A stretch of 64,000 nt of DNA from Vagococcus bubulae (GCF_003950315.1 NZ_NGJT01000012.1:1-64000), one strand, 5' to 3'; positions 53,572 through 63,409 are shown, numbered from the stretch's first letter. Notes: generated by a model from the sequence alone, not told the origin. Program-made: numbers and translations.

Positions 53572-53633
53572 AGCGACATCTTGTATTAATTATGATAAAA
53601 TAATTAAAGATATTTTTTTAGGAGGTTTTATTT

Positions 53634-54260
53634 TTGAGTAAGGAAAATAATGTAAATAATGAAGATAAAAAACAAGAATTAAACGAAAAGGAAAATTGGG
53701 ATCAAGAGATTTATGAAGAAGATGGCTCTAGAACGAATCGTCGAACTAAATCTGAAAAGAGAACATGGTTTGTTGTCAGTATTATTGTCATCCTATTTTT
53801 AATCGTATTAATTCCTACTGGAGCAATCATTTATTCTCAAATGAGTGGCAATTTAAATAATGGTAAAACGGCATCTGTTTCTAGTTCAACAACTGTTGTT
53901 AGCAGTTCAACAAAAGAATCAGAAACCAAATCAACTGAGTCAAGTACTCAAACAACAACATCTTCATCAACAGTAGCCAGTACATCTGAGACGTTTGCTG
54001 ATGTAGAAGTGCCAAAAGATGATCCAGCAACAAGAGGTCAAGTGGCACAAAACGAAACAGAACAAAATAATACAACACAACAAAACCAAGCAGCACAAAC
54101 AACAGGTGGCGATACGGTTGCTTATGGACAAGGTGATAGCTCAAGATCATTATGGAAAATCTCACAAGAAGCGGGGATTTCATTGGATCAATTGTATCAA
54201 CTAAATCCAGGTGTGACAGCAAGTAACGTTCAACCAGGTCAACCAATTAGAGTAAGATAA
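53634..54260 (+). CDS. LysM surface protein, SAG1386/EF1546 family
   Basis: This 208-residue protein has an acidic cytoplasmic N-terminus (about 1-42), one membrane helix (about 44-67), and a Ser/Thr/Gln-rich extracellular linker. A C-terminal LysM domain (about 160-208, SLWKISQEAGISLDQLYQLN) binds peptidoglycan. It starts with TTG after the strong SD AGGAGG. Family members sit between recQ and cmk in enterococci and streptococci, which matches. The function is unknown; a cell-wall or division role is inference. Confidence 0.85.
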   Translation: MSKENNVNNEDKKQELNEKENWDQEIYEEDGSRTNRRTKSEKRTWFVVSIIVILFLIVLIPTGAIIYSQMSGNLNNGKTASVSSSTTVVSSSTKESETKSTESSTQTTTSSSTVASTSETFADVEVPKDDPATRGQVAQNETEQNNTTQQNQAAQTTGGDTVAYGQGDSSRSLWKISQEAGISLDQLYQLNPGVTASNVQPGQPIRVR

Positions 54261-54261
54261 A

Positions 54262-54297
54262 TAATTAAAAGTCGTCCTAGGGCGGCTTTTTAATTAT
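54262..54297 (+). terminator. Terminator after the LysM gene
   Basis: AATTAAAAGTCG.CC pairs with GG.GGCTTTTTAATT, with a tight loop. Confidence 0.75.
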
Positions 54298-54323
54298 AGT
54301 GAATAGAAAGAGGCAAGACGTAG

Positions 54324-54995
54324 ATGAGTAAACAGATTCAAGTGGCAATTGACGGGCCAGCTTCTGCTGGAAAAAGTACTGTAGCAAAAATTTTAGCAAA
54401 AAAAATGGGATATATTTATTGTGATACAGGTGCGATGTATCGAGTGGTAACATTTCATGCTTTAGAAAATAAGATTGATTTAAAAAATGTTGAAGAATTA
54501 ATGAACGCTTTAAATCATTTAGATATTTCGTTTGATTATGTCGAGGGAGTACAACATGTTTACGCCAATGGAGTGGACGTGACAACAGATATTCGCATGC
54601 CTGATGTAACCAATCATGTATCTGAAGTAGCAGCTATTAAAGAAATCAGACACGAATTAGTCAATCGTCAAAAAGCAATATCCGCATCACAAAGTATTGT
54701 AATGGATGGACGAGATATTGGAACAGTTGTCTTACCTGATGCTGATTTAAAAATATTTTTAGTCGCAAGTGTGAAAGAACGGGCCGAAAGACGCTATAAA
54801 GAAAATGTCTCAAAAGGAATTATGACCAGTTTAGAAGTGTTACAAAAAGAGATAGAAGATAGAGATTACTATGATTCACATCGAAAAGAATCACCATTAA
54901 TTCAAGCAAAAGATGCAATAAAAGTGGATACAACAGGATTATCTATAGAAGAAGTTGTAAAAGTCATAGAAAATGAACTAAAAAAGGTAATTTAA
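54324..54995 (+). CDS. cmk: Cytidylate kinase
   Basis: This 223-residue nucleoside monophosphate kinase phosphorylates CMP and dCMP. P-loop GPASAGKS is at about 10-17. [20 protein letters not shown] and ERAERRY (lid Arg) are conserved. It precedes rpsA, a widely conserved neighbour. The SD is weak (AAGAGG, long spacing). Confidence 0.94.
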   Translation: MSKQIQVAIDGPASAGKSTVAKILAKKMGYIYCDTGAMYRVVTFHALENKIDLKNVEELMNALNHLDISFDYVEGVQHVYANGVDVTTDIRMPDVTNHVSEVAAIKEIRHELVNRQKAISASQSIVMDGRDIGTVVLPDADLKIFLVASVKERAERRYKENVSKGIMTSLEVLQKEIEDRDYYDSHRKESPLIQAKDAIKVDTTGLSIEEVVKVIENELKKVI

Positions 54996-55097
54996 TCTCA
55001 AAATAATAGATAATACTAGTAAAGTCTTTTTATTTTATGTAGAATATAAGTATGTAGTAAAAATCAAGTAAGTGTTGCTTAGGAGGATAAGGATATT

Positions 55098-56267
55098 ATG
55101 GCAGATGAAACAATGTTAGATGCAATTGAAAGTGTTCAAGATGTAAAAGTTGGTGATTTAGTACAAGGTGAGATTTTAGCCGTTGACGATAATAAACAAG
55201 CAGTTGTTGGAATTATCGGTGCTGGTGTTGAAGGGGTTATCCCTTTAAAAGAATTATCAACTATTCCAGTAGAAAACGTGACAGACGTTGTCTCAATTGG
55301 TGATATTATTGATTTAGTTGTTATTTCTGAAATCGGAAAAGATAAAGAAAATGGTAGCTACTTATTATCTAAACGTCGCCTAGATGCACGTAAAGTATGG
55401 CAAGAAATTGAAGATAAATTCAAAGCAGGCGAATTAATCGAAGGACCTGTAACAGATGTGGTTAAAGGCGGATTGGTTGTTGATGTGGGTGTTAGAGGAT
55501 TTGTTCCAGCATCAATGGTATCTGATCACTTCGTATCCGATTTTTCTGAATATAAAGGTCAAACATTAACATTCAAAATTGTTGAAATTGAACCATCAGA
55601 AAATCGTTTGATTCTTTCTCATAGAGCCGTATTAGAAGCAGAAAAAGCAAAAGCAAAAGAAGAAGTCTTTGGTAAATTAGTTGCAGGTGACGTGGTAACT
55701 GGTAAAGTAGCTCGTTTAACTGACTTTGGTGCGTTTGTTGATTTAGGTGGTGTGGATGGATTAGTTCACGTTTCTGAAATCTCTCATGCCCATGTGTCTA
55801 AACCTTCTGATGTATTAAATTCAGGAGATGAAGTAACTGTTAAAGTATTAAGCATTGATCCAGAAAAAGAACGCGTGTCATTGTCAATTAAAGAAACATT
55901 AGCAGGTCCATGGGATGATATTGAATCAAAAGCAAGTGTTGGATCAGTTTTAGAAGGAACAGTGAAACGATTAACAACATTTGGCGCATTTGTTGAAGTA
56001 TTACCAGGTGTTGAAGGATTGGTTCATATTTCTCAAATTTCACATAAACACATTGCAACCCCTCATGAAGAATTAAATGAAGGTGACGTCGTTCAAGTGA
56101 AAGTTCTAGACGTGTCTGAAGAAAACAAACGTATTGGTTTAAGCATTAAAGCCTTACAAGAAAAAGAAGATGAAGTAGTCGTAGAAGAAGACGATTATGT
56201 GATGCCCGAAGAGTCAACAGGCTTTACATTAGGTGATGTGTTAGGTGAAGATTTAACAGGTAAATAA
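55098..56267 (+). CDS. rpsA: Ribosomal protein S1 homolog (four S1 domains)
   Basis: This 389-residue RNA-binding protein has four S1 domains (about 17-90, 105-175, 190-262, 277-350); domains 3 and 4 share GKVARLTDFGAFVDLGGVDGLVHVSEIS-like sequence. Firmicutes S1 homologs are shorter than the six-domain E. coli protein, and this length is typical. The SD TAGGAGG precedes the ATG. An acidic tail ends the protein. Confidence 0.93.
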   Translation: MADETMLDAIESVQDVKVGDLVQGEILAVDDNKQAVVGIIGAGVEGVIPLKELSTIPVENVTDVVSIGDIIDLVVISEIGKDKENGSYLLSKRRLDARKVWQEIEDKFKAGELIEGPVTDVVKGGLVVDVGVRGFVPASMVSDHFVSDFSEYKGQTLTFKIVEIEPSENRLILSHRAVLEAEKAKAKEEVFGKLVAGDVVTGKVARLTDFGAFVDLGGVDGLVHVSEISHAHVSKPSDVLNSGDEVTVKVLSIDPEKERVSLSIKETLAGPWDDIESKASVGSVLEGTVKRLTTFGAFVEVLPGVEGLVHISQISHKHIATPHEELNEGDVVQVKVLDVSEENKRIGLSIKALQEKEDEVVVEEDDYVMPEESTGFTLGDVLGEDLTGK

Positions 56268-56273
56268 AAAAAC

Positions 56274-56298
56274 GTCAGCTTGCGAGCTGACTTTTTTT
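56274..56298 (+). terminator. Terminator after rpsA
   Basis: GTCAGCT/AGCTGAC with TGCG loop and seven T. Confidence 0.88.
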
Positions 56299-56319
56299 AT
56301 GAATTATTTGACATTTACC

Positions 56320-56348
56320 TTGCGCCAACCGTGGCTTCGGGTTAAACT
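56320..56348 (+). promoter_or_regulatory. Promoter for der
   Basis: TTGCGC-N17-TAAACT. The spacer is unusually GC-rich for this genome, and a separate TTGACA lies at 56308-56313 without a matching -10. Confidence 0.45.
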
Positions 56349-56389
56349 ACATAAGGATAAAAAAGTAAAAGGATAAAGGAGGAATGACT

Positions 56390-57700
56390 ATGTCAATCCC
56401 TACACTAGCGATTGTTGGACGTCCAAACGTTGGAAAATCAACCCTGTTCAATCGTATGGCTGGAGAGAGAATTTCTATCGTGGAAGATGTTCCTGGTGTC
56501 ACTCGTGATAGAATTTATGCCCATTCTGAATGGTTGGGACGTGAATTTAGCATTATTGATACTGGTGGAATCGAGATGAGTGATGAGCCTTTTATGGATC
56601 AAATTAAACACCAAGCTCAAATAGCTATTGAAGAAGCAGATGTGATTATTTTAGTGACAAGTGGTCGTGAAGGCGTGACTGATGCAGATGAATATGTCGC
56701 TAAAATATTATATAAAAGTGATAAACCAGTCATTTTAGCAGTAAATAAAGTAGATAATCCTGAAATGCGTAGTGATATTTATGAATTTTATTCACTTGGA
56801 TTAGGCGAACCAATTCCTGTTTCAGGAAGTCATGGTATCGGTTTAGGAGACGTGTTAGATGAAGCCATTAAACATTTTAGTCCAGTTGAAGTGGAAGAAG
56901 AAGACGACATTATTCGTTTTAGTTTAATTGGTCGACCAAATGTTGGGAAATCTTCTCTTATTAATGCGATGTTAGGCGAAGATAGAGTAATCGTTTCTAA
57001 CGTTGCCGGAACAACTCGTGACGCGATTGATACCTCTTTTGTATCAAATACAGGCCAAGAGTTTATCATGATTGATACTGCCGGTATGAGAAAAAAAGGT
57101 AAAGTCTACGAAAATACGGAAAAATATAGTGCAATGCGTGCAATGCGTGCGATTGATCGCTCTGATGTGGTATTAGTCGTATTGAACGCTGAAGAAGGAA
57201 TCCGTGAGTACGATAAGCGTATTGCTGGATTTGCTCATGATGCAGGGAAAGGTATTGTGATTGTCGTAAATAAATGGGATACACTAGAAAAAGATAATCA
57301 TACGATGAAAGAGTTTGAAGAAGACATTCGCTCTGAATTTAGATATCTTGATTATGCTCCAATAGTGTATGTATCAGCTAAGACAAAACAACGTTTGCAT
57401 CAATTACCAGAAATAATTGAAACAGTGAGTCAAAACCAAACACTACGTATCCCATCATCTATTTTAAACGATGTTATCATGGATGCGGTGGCAATTAACC
57501 CAACACCAACAGATAAAGGAAAACGTTTGAAGATATTTTATGCGACACAAGTTGCCATCAAACCACCAACTTTTGTTGTGTTTGTTAATGAAGAAGAATT
57601 AATGCATTTTTCATACTCAAGATTCTTAGAAAACCAAATAAGACGTGCCTTTGAGTTTGAAGGAACGCCAATTCGAATTTTAACAAGACGAAGAAAATAG
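56390..57700 (+). CDS. der: Ribosome biogenesis GTPase Der (EngA)
   Basis: This 436-residue essential GTPase acts in 50S assembly. It has two tandem G domains, each with GRPNVGKS (about 10-17 and about 183-190), DTGG or DTAG switch motifs, and NKVD or NKWD specificity motifs. A C-terminal KH-like domain (about 350-436) follows. The start at 56390 has AAAGGAGG 7 bases upstream; the ATG at 56384 is one base from it. Confidence 0.96.
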   Translation: MSIPTLAIVGRPNVGKSTLFNRMAGERISIVEDVPGVTRDRIYAHSEWLGREFSIIDTGGIEMSDEPFMDQIKHQAQIAIEEADVIILVTSGREGVTDADEYVAKILYKSDKPVILAVNKVDNPEMRSDIYEFYSLGLGEPIPVSGSHGIGLGDVLDEAIKHFSPVEVEEEDDIIRFSLIGRPNVGKSSLINAMLGEDRVIVSNVAGTTRDAIDTSFVSNTGQEFIMIDTAGMRKKGKVYENTEKYSAMRAMRAIDRSDVVLVVLNAEEGIREYDKRIAGFAHDAGKGIVIVVNKWDTLEKDNHTMKEFEEDIRSEFRYLDYAPIVYVSAKTKQRLHQLPEIIETVSQNQTLRIPSSILNDVIMDAVAINPTPTDKGKRLKIFYATQVAIKPPTFVVFVNEEELMHFSYSRFLENQIRRAFEFEGTPIRILTRRRK

Positions 57701-57726
57701 ATAATTTTAACATACTATTTTTATTT

Positions 57727-57755
57727 TTGCAAAAAAAGATAAAAAAAGCTAAAAT
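57727..57755 (+). promoter_or_regulatory. Promoter for the HU gene
   Basis: TTGCAA-N17-TAAAAT gives a leader of about 170 bases. Confidence 0.6.
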
Positions 57756-57813
57756 ATCAATGATTTCTTTGATTAACCTTGCTAAATCAATGTTCTTATG
57801 GTATCTTTGTTTA

Positions 57814-57838
57814 AGAAATATTGTAAACGAATATTTCT
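57814..57838 (+). promoter_or_regulatory. Hairpin in the HU mRNA leader
   Basis: AGAAATATT/AATATTTCT, a perfect 9-bp stem with a 7-base loop, lies about 90 bases upstream of the HU start, with no T-run after it. Confidence 0.45.
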
Positions 57839-57930
57839 ACTCATGCATATTGAATGATTCAAAATGGATGATTTAGAAAACATGATGTCACATAAAACAT
57901 CGAATCTTTTTCGAGGAGGTGAAATTAATA

Positions 57931-58206
57931 ATGGCAAACAAAGCAGAATTAATCGAAAAAGTTGCAGAAGCAACAGGATTAACTAAAAAAGATGCTACAG
58001 CATCAGTAGACGCTGTATTTACTTCAATCCAAGAATTTTTATCTGAAGGTGAAAAAGTTCAATTAATCGGTTTCGGAAACTTCGAAGTACGTGAAAGAGC
58101 TGCCCGTAAAGGACGTAACCCACAAACAGGTGAAGAAATTCAAATCGCTGCAAGTAAAGTACCTGCATTTAAACCAGGTAAAGCGTTAAAAGATGCAGTT
58201 AAATAA
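57931..58206 (+). CDS. hup: DNA-binding protein HU
   Basis: This 91-residue nucleoid protein has the HU fold: two helices (about 3-38), then the DNA-binding arm region [23 protein letters not shown] with the conserved intercalating Pro (NPQTG), ending [14 protein letters not shown]. The SD GAGGAGGTGA is very strong, in keeping with an abundant protein. ATG at 57931 is the family start. Confidence 0.96.
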   Translation: MANKAELIEKVAEATGLTKKDATASVDAVFTSIQEFLSEGEKVQLIGFGNFEVRERAARKGRNPQTGEEIQIAASKVPAFKPGKALKDAVK

Positions 58207-58213
58207 AACTGTT

Positions 58214-58248
58214 AAAGCAAGTATCGAATTTTCGGTACTTGCTTTTTT
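58214..58248 (+). terminator. Terminator after the HU gene
   Basis: AAAGCAAGTA.CG pairs with CG.TACTTGCTTT, then T-run. Confidence 0.85.
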
Positions 58249-58329
58249 ATATAAAATTAAACGAATTTCTAGGAAAAAACATAGAAATCAGATAGAATGA
58301 ATAGGACAAATAAAATAAGGGTGATTATC

Positions 58330-58572
58330 ATGCATTGGATTTCAGTATTAATCGTAGGAAGTATTATTGGTGCAGTCGCAACATTAATAACTGGGAAAAA
58401 AGATTCGCAAGGTTGCTTGTTTAATCTTGTAGCAGGGTTATTAGGCTCTGCAATTGGGCAAAAAATGTTTGGTGATGATTGGGGAGGACAATTAGCTGGT
58501 ATGGCATTGGTTCCTTCGATTTTAGGGGCGATTATTATTATTGCGATTGCGTCTATTTTCCAAAAAAAATAA
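58330..58572 (+). CDS. GlsB/YeaQ/YmgE family membrane protein
   Basis: This 80-residue protein has three hydrophobic segments (about 3-20, 29-48, 56-76) rich in Gly, matching the transglycosylase-associated GlsB/YeaQ family found in stress regulons. Its biochemical function is unknown. The start at 58330 follows AAGGGTGAT; the longer frame lacks an SD. Its charged loop GKKDSQGC between the first two helices is slightly atypical. Confidence 0.8.
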   Translation: MHWISVLIVGSIIGAVATLITGKKDSQGCLFNLVAGLLGSAIGQKMFGDDWGGQLAGMALVPSILGAIIIIAIASIFQKK

Positions 58573-58598
58573 GACATCACAGGTGAAGGAGAAAAAAT

Positions 58599-59843
58599 AT
58601 GTCATATAGTAAACAAATGTTAGAAGCATTATCATCTGGGGATTTGGCTCAAGCGACAGTCTATTTTAATGAAGCATTGTCACAGGATTTACCAGAAGAA
58701 AAATTACAATTAGCGGATAATTTATATCAACTAGGCTTTCTTGAAGAAGCAAGTACCTTGTTTAAAGATTTATTGACACTTTATCCAGATGAAGATAGCT
58801 TGAAAATTTCTTTAGGTGAAATTGCGATTGAAGAAGATAAATTAGAAGAAGCGTTTGAATGGTTAGAACAAATTAAGCCAAGCAGTGAATTATACGCACA
58901 AAGCTTATTGACGTTAGCGGACATTTATCAAATGATGGAAATTCCTGAAGTGAGCGAGCAAAAATTAAAAGAAGCTAAAAAGATATTACCAAATGAGCCA
59001 TTGATTGATTTAGCACTAGGAGAATTATATTTCTCAACTGAAAGCTATCAAAATGTTATTACAACGTATGAGATGATAAAAGAAACGTACCCAACCTTTG
59101 AGTCACCAATTGATTTAGATGAGCGTATAGGGGTATCTTTATCAAGAATTGGGGAATATGAAGAAGCAGTAACGTTTTTAGAATCTGCTATTAAACAATC
59201 TGAAACAGTGGAGCGATTATTTCAGTTGGCTCTTTGTTACTATCAAATTAAAGAAAATGAACGCAGTATTCAACTCTTAACAAAAGTTAGCGAGATGAAC
59301 CCTGAGTTTAATCAAGTTTATTACCCATTAGCACAAATTCTGTTTGATGAAGGTCGATATGATGACGCATTAGAAGTAGCTGAAAAAGGGATTCATGTTA
59401 ATCCTTATGATGTGTCTGTCTATCATTTAGCGTCAGAAGCGTCTTATCAACTAAATCAAAAAGACCAGGCAAAAATGTATTTAGAAGAAGTTATCTCATT
59501 GGAATTAGATAGTGATATTTCCAAACTAAAACTAGCTGAACTGTTATTAAAAGAGGAAGAGTATGAAGAGGCCATCCATTTAGTTTCGACATTAGATATT
59601 TTAGATCAAGGTGAAGCCTACTGGTACTTAGCTCAAGCTTATAATGGTTTAGAAGAGTATGAAGATGCGAAAAAATATTATGAGTTAGCTCATCCATATA
59701 TGGATATTGACGCTGATTTCTTAAAAGATTATGGTATCTTTTTACGAGAAGAAGGACAATTAGACAAATCAAAAGAGGTATTACAAGCCTACCTGACAAT
59801 GGTTCCGGATGATTTGATGATTGTTACAATGTTGGAAGAGTAG
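58599..59843 (+). CDS. TPR protein (YpiA-like)
   Basis: This 414-residue acidic soluble protein is made almost wholly of helical tetratricopeptide repeats (for example LGEIAIEEDKLEEAFEWLEQ, LALGELYFSTESYQNVI, YPLAQILFDEGRYDDALEVA), about ten units. It is a protein-protein scaffold. It is paired with a YpiB-like gene 7 bp downstream, the same pair as ypiA-ypiB in B. subtilis. The SD GGTGAAGGAG is good. The partner is unknown. Confidence 0.85.
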   Translation: MSYSKQMLEALSSGDLAQATVYFNEALSQDLPEEKLQLADNLYQLGFLEEASTLFKDLLTLYPDEDSLKISLGEIAIEEDKLEEAFEWLEQIKPSSELYAQSLLTLADIYQMMEIPEVSEQKLKEAKKILPNEPLIDLALGELYFSTESYQNVITTYEMIKETYPTFESPIDLDERIGVSLSRIGEYEEAVTFLESAIKQSETVERLFQLALCYYQIKENERSIQLLTKVSEMNPEFNQVYYPLAQILFDEGRYDDALEVAEKGIHVNPYDVSVYHLASEASYQLNQKDQAKMYLEEVISLELDSDISKLKLAELLLKEEEYEEAIHLVSTLDILDQGEAYWYLAQAYNGLEEYEDAKKYYELAHPYMDIDADFLKDYGIFLREEGQLDKSKEVLQAYLTMVPDDLMIVTMLEE

Positions 59844-59850
59844 TGAGAAT

Positions 59851-60396
59851 ATGATTAATTTAGAGGACAAACGAGCCTTTATCACCTGGCTAGTGGAAAC
59901 TATTACGCTAAAAGAAAAAGAAGCTTATTGGATTTTAAATTATTTACTTAATCACGATGCTTTACTCAATCGTGTCGTGTTCGTTGAACAAGCGGATAAA
60001 ACGCCTAGAGGACTCGTGATAGCCGATACAAAGACAAGTCAGGATGGACTCGTTTTGTTTAAAGAAACCCATCCTTTTACTGATGCACAACAAATATTTC
60101 ATGAGATTAGAATGAATTATAAAGATGCCTTATACATCGAAATTTATTTTGAGAATCGTGAGTTCAATCAGTTGTATCAAACAGTCATAGAAGATAATCC
60201 GTTTCTTAGTGCGTTTGATTTGATTTCAACAGAGATGTTTCATCGTATAGAAGAAGATTTTAAACAAAAGCAATCCGAAAAAGAAGAGGAATATTTATTA
60301 ACTAAAATAAATGATGCGATTGATTCAAACAATCAACAAGAGTTTATTTATTGGTCAGATGAATACCAAAAAAGAAAAAACAAAAGCGATGGATAA
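59851..60396 (+). CDS. UPF0302 (YpiB) family protein
   Basis: This 181-residue cytoplasmic protein matches the YpiB/UPF0302 family: DKRAFITWLVETITLKEKEAYWILNYL near the N-terminus, RGLVIADTKT in the middle, and a charged helical tail containing IDSNNQQEFIYWSDEYQKRK. The start at 59851 gives the family N-terminus; the longer frame lies inside the TPR gene. The function is not established. Confidence 0.82.
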   Translation: MINLEDKRAFITWLVETITLKEKEAYWILNYLLNHDALLNRVVFVEQADKTPRGLVIADTKTSQDGLVLFKETHPFTDAQQIFHEIRMNYKDALYIEIYFENREFNQLYQTVIEDNPFLSAFDLISTEMFHRIEEDFKQKQSEKEEEYLLTKINDAIDSNNQQEFIYWSDEYQKRKNKSDG

Positions 60397-60418
60397 TCTC
60401 CCTCACTTTTGTTTTTTT
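60375..60418. terminator. Bidirectional terminator
   Basis: AAAAAACAAAAG pairs with CTTTTGTTTTTT around a 19-base loop, overlapping the ends of the convergent YpiB and YitT genes. Confidence 0.7.
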
Positions 60419-61290
60419 GCTTGTTCATGTAGCTCTTGCAATTCTTTATAAGTAAAGCCTTCTCCTGAGACTTCATTGATGTTGAAAAAGGTCATAAAAG
60501 CACGTGGATCAATCTCATAACAGATTTCTTTAATACGACTCATCTCACTAATGCTTGCAACACAATAAACCATTTGTCTACTTTCTTTTGAAAAGCCGCC
60601 TTCACTGTTAATATACGTTACACCGCGATCTAACTCTTTCATAATGGTATCGCCAATTTGTCTATCATGGTCTGAGACAATAAAAACGGCCTTAGCACCA
60701 TAGGACGCATCTTGTACGAAATCCACCACTCGGCTGAATACAAAGACAGCAATAAGCGTGTACATCATTTCTTTAAGTGATAAATAGCTTAGAGACAACA
60801 GTAAGACACATATATCTAATGTAAACAATGACCGACCAATCGTCATGCCTAAACGTCTCTCGATGATGCGCGCGATAATGTCTGTTCCACCAGTCGTCCC
60901 ACCATACTTATACACGATTCCACTACCAATTCCACCACAAATTCCTGCAAGGAGTGCTGCAATTAAAATATCATTATCGACTGAAATATTTAAAGGTATT
61001 TTTTGCCAAATCCACAAATTTAATGATAAGGATAAGGACCCAACTAATGTTAAAATAAGAGGTTCTAATCCGAGTAATTTTAATCCAACTAAAATAAGCG
61101 GAATATTTAAAATAAGTGTTGTCAGTGCAGGATCAATGTGAAAAAGATTGTAGATAATCAATGCAATCCCAGTCATCCCACCTTCAGCTAACTTGTTTGC
61201 CATATTAAAATTAACCAAACCAAAGCTAAAAATACTCGCTCCAATAAAAATCATGATACAATTAATAAAAAATTGCCTGTTTATACGCAT
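60403..61290 (-). CDS. YitT family membrane protein (DUF2179 C-terminus)
   Basis: This 295-residue protein has five or six membrane helices in the first 190 residues, with AEGGMTGIALIIYNL and YGGTTGGTDIIARII, and a cytoplasmic DUF2179 domain (about 200-285, YGAKAVFIVSDHDRQIGDTIM). The YitT family's function is unknown. The ATG at 61290 has GGGGGC 6 bases upstream; the longest frame extends 25 codons further without an SD. Confidence 0.87.
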   Translation of the reverse strand: MRINRQFFINCIMIFIGASIFSFGLVNFNMANKLAEGGMTGIALIIYNLFHIDPALTTLILNIPLILVGLKLLGLEPLILTLVGSLSLSLNLWIWQKIPLNISVDNDILIAALLAGICGGIGSGIVYKYGGTTGGTDIIARIIERRLGMTIGRSLFTLDICVLLLSLSYLSLKEMMYTLIAVFVFSRVVDFVQDASYGAKAVFIVSDHDRQIGDTIMKELDRGVTYINSEGGFSKESRQMVYCVASISEMSRIKEICYEIDPRAFMTFFNINEVSGEGFTYKELQELHEQAKKQK

Positions 61291-61417
61291 AGTTTGCCCC
61301 CAGAAAACCATATTTACTCCATTTAGTTTCATCTTATCACTGTCTAAGTGGTGCAACAAGGGCAAACAGATACTAAAAACTAGGTGTATTTTAGAACATT
61401 TTTAAAAGGAGTTTGTT

Positions 61418-61765
61418 ATGGAAAAAATAGAGAAGTTGACTCAAATGCAAAAAGAGGTGGATGATTACATTCAACAATTTAAAGCAGGCTATTTTTCGCC
61501 TCTTGCTCAAATGGCAAGATTAACTGAGGAAATGGGAGAGTTAGCTAGAGAAATTAATCATTACTACGGAGAAAAACCTAAAAAATTAACTGAAAAACCA
61601 AAAACAGTTGAAGAAGAATTAGGAGATGTTTTCGTTGTGTTGTTAATCATGGCGAATTCTTTAGACATAGATTTAACAAAAGTATTTGAAGATAACATGA
61701 AAAAGTTTTATGCTAGAGATAGTCATCGCTTTGAACGAGTAGATGAGGGAAAAAGTATGAAGTAG
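61418..61765 (+). CDS. MazG-like nucleotide pyrophosphohydrolase
   Basis: This 115-residue all-helical protein has the MazG metal-binding motifs EEMGELAREI (about 37-46) and EEELGDVFVVL (about 65-75). It probably hydrolyses abnormal (d)NTPs, as suggested for YpjD. The single-domain length fits MazG-like dimers. The SD AAAAGGAG is strong. It precedes the CCA-adding enzyme gene. Confidence 0.87.
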   Translation: MEKIEKLTQMQKEVDDYIQQFKAGYFSPLAQMARLTEEMGELAREINHYYGEKPKKLTEKPKTVEEELGDVFVVLLIMANSLDIDLTKVFEDNMKKFYARDSHRFERVDEGKSMK

Positions 61766-61778
61766 AAAGTTGATAAAA

Positions 61779-62984
61779 ATGAAAATAAACGAGTTACCAA
61801 TCGAATTTAAACAAGCTTTACCAGTCATAAAAGAAATCAATCGTCATGGTTATGAAGCCTATTTTGTTGGTGGAAGTGTCAGAGATGTTATTCTACATCA
61901 GACGATTCACGATGTTGATATTGCGACAAGTGCGTTTCCAGAAGAAATCAAAGAGATATTTCCACGAACGATTGATGTTGGGATTGAACATGGAACAGTC
62001 CTGGTTTTACATAATCAAGATCAATATGAAATTACCACATTTCGTACGGAGTCAACTTATCAAGATTATCGACGACCAGATAAGGTGACGTTTGTTAGAA
62101 CTCTTGAAGAAGATTTAAAGCGACGTGATTTCACCATGAATGCGTTAGCTATGACACCTGATGGAGAGATTGTCGATTTATTTGAAGGCATTGAATCCAT
62201 TCATGATAAAGAGATTAAAGCAGTCGGGAATCCGGATGAACGGTTTAGTGAAGATGCTCTTCGAATGATGCGAGCCTTGAGATTTGCCAGTCAACTAGAT
62301 TTTAATATTGAAGTGAAGACAGAAGAGGCAATAACCAAAAATCATTTATTACTCGAAAAAATTGCCATTGAACGCATTTATATCGAGTGGGTTAAATTGT
62401 TAATGGGAGCCCATCGAAAAAAAGGGTTACGCCCTTTCATTGAAACAAATTGTTACAAATGTTGTCCAAAACTGTCGAATAAAAAAGAAGCGTTGCGAGT
62501 CTTTTCAGATGTTAATCCGACGATGAGGTTAACAAGTGAAGAGTTGGCTTGGAGTTGCTTGCTAATTACATTAAAAGAGACAAACGTTAAATCATTTTTA
62601 ACAAAGTGGAAAGCCTCAAAACGCTTAACTACGGTAGTTAGTCAAGTTGTCATGTATTACAACCAACGTCTTGAAAAAGAGTGGGATGAACAATCTTTAT
62701 ATGATGCTGGGGTAGAGGTGATTTCTTTAGTCGAACAAACGCGTCTGTTTTTTGGCTTATCAAATGATGAAACCATGTATTTAGAAAAATACCATCAATT
62801 ACCTATTAAATCCATGGCAGATTTGAGTATTTCTGGTCGTGATATTTTGTCATTCGTTGATAAAAAACCTGGGCCCTGGTTAGGTGAGATTTTAATGTTT
62901 AGTGAAAAACAAGTGTTAAACGGCTATTGGAAAAACGATAGGGACTTTCTGTTGGAAAAAATAAAGGAAAAGGTGGCGGAATAA
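61779..62984 (+). CDS. cca: CCA tRNA nucleotidyltransferase
   Basis: This 401-residue enzyme adds or repairs the 3' CCA of tRNAs, which matters here because both tRNA genes in the window lack encoded CCA. The catalytic head has GGSVRD (31-36) and DVD (45-47), then RRDFTMNALA and EDALRMMRALRFASQLDF. The Firmicutes-type body and tail follow. The ATG at 61779 is preferred over TTG at 61770; both have weak SDs. Confidence 0.94.
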   Translation: MKINELPIEFKQALPVIKEINRHGYEAYFVGGSVRDVILHQTIHDVDIATSAFPEEIKEIFPRTIDVGIEHGTVLVLHNQDQYEITTFRTESTYQDYRRPDKVTFVRTLEEDLKRRDFTMNALAMTPDGEIVDLFEGIESIHDKEIKAVGNPDERFSEDALRMMRALRFASQLDFNIEVKTEEAITKNHLLLEKIAIERIYIEWVKLLMGAHRKKGLRPFIETNCYKCCPKLSNKKEALRVFSDVNPTMRLTSEELAWSCLLITLKETNVKSFLTKWKASKRLTTVVSQVVMYYNQRLEKEWDEQSLYDAGVEVISLVEQTRLFFGLSNDETMYLEKYHQLPIKSMADLSISGRDILSFVDKKPGPWLGEILMFSEKQVLNGYWKNDRDFLLEKIKEKVAE

Positions 62985-63344
62985 ATGGAATATGAAATGA
63001 TGTTTGAAGTCACAAATCGATACACAGCAAAAGAATTAGGTTCAGGTACATTAAATGTATTAGGTACACCAGGACTTATTGCCATGGTTGAGAATGTCTG
63101 CATGAATGCAATCGAAAAAGACTTAGAATCTGGCTATACCTCTGTTGGATCTTCAATAGATATAAATCACATGCGTCCCTCAATAATGGGGGCATTAATT
63201 AAAATAGTGGTGATGATGAAAGAATCTGATGGTAAGTCATATCATTTTACTTATAAAGCATATGACCAAGATAAGGTGATAGCAACAGGTAAACACACAC
63301 GTGTCAAAGTGAATACGATGACATTTATGGAGCGTATTAAATAA
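62985..63344 (+). CDS. Thioesterase-family hot-dog protein
   Basis: This 119-residue protein resembles small hot-dog fold thioesterases of the fluoroacetyl-CoA thioesterase-like group: LGTPGLIAMVENVCMNAIE for the central helix, SVGSSIDINHMRP, and a final HTRVKVNTMTFMERIK strand. It starts directly after the cca stop, with AAGGTGG upstream, so the two are cotranscribed. The acyl-CoA substrate is unknown. Confidence 0.8.
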   Translation: MEYEMMFEVTNRYTAKELGSGTLNVLGTPGLIAMVENVCMNAIEKDLESGYTSVGSSIDINHMRPSIMGALIKIVVMMKESDGKSYHFTYKAYDQDKVIATGKHTRVKVNTMTFMERIK

Positions 63345-63400
63345 TAATAGATATAATTTGTGAAAAGTTTAATAAAGTTGTTTATTTTTTAATCTAACCG

Positions 63401-63409
63401 TGTTACAAT
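63401..63409 (+). promoter_or_regulatory. Extended -10 promoter for the last gene
   Basis: TG-T-TACAAT with a weak TTTATT 17 bases upstream. Confidence 0.45.
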
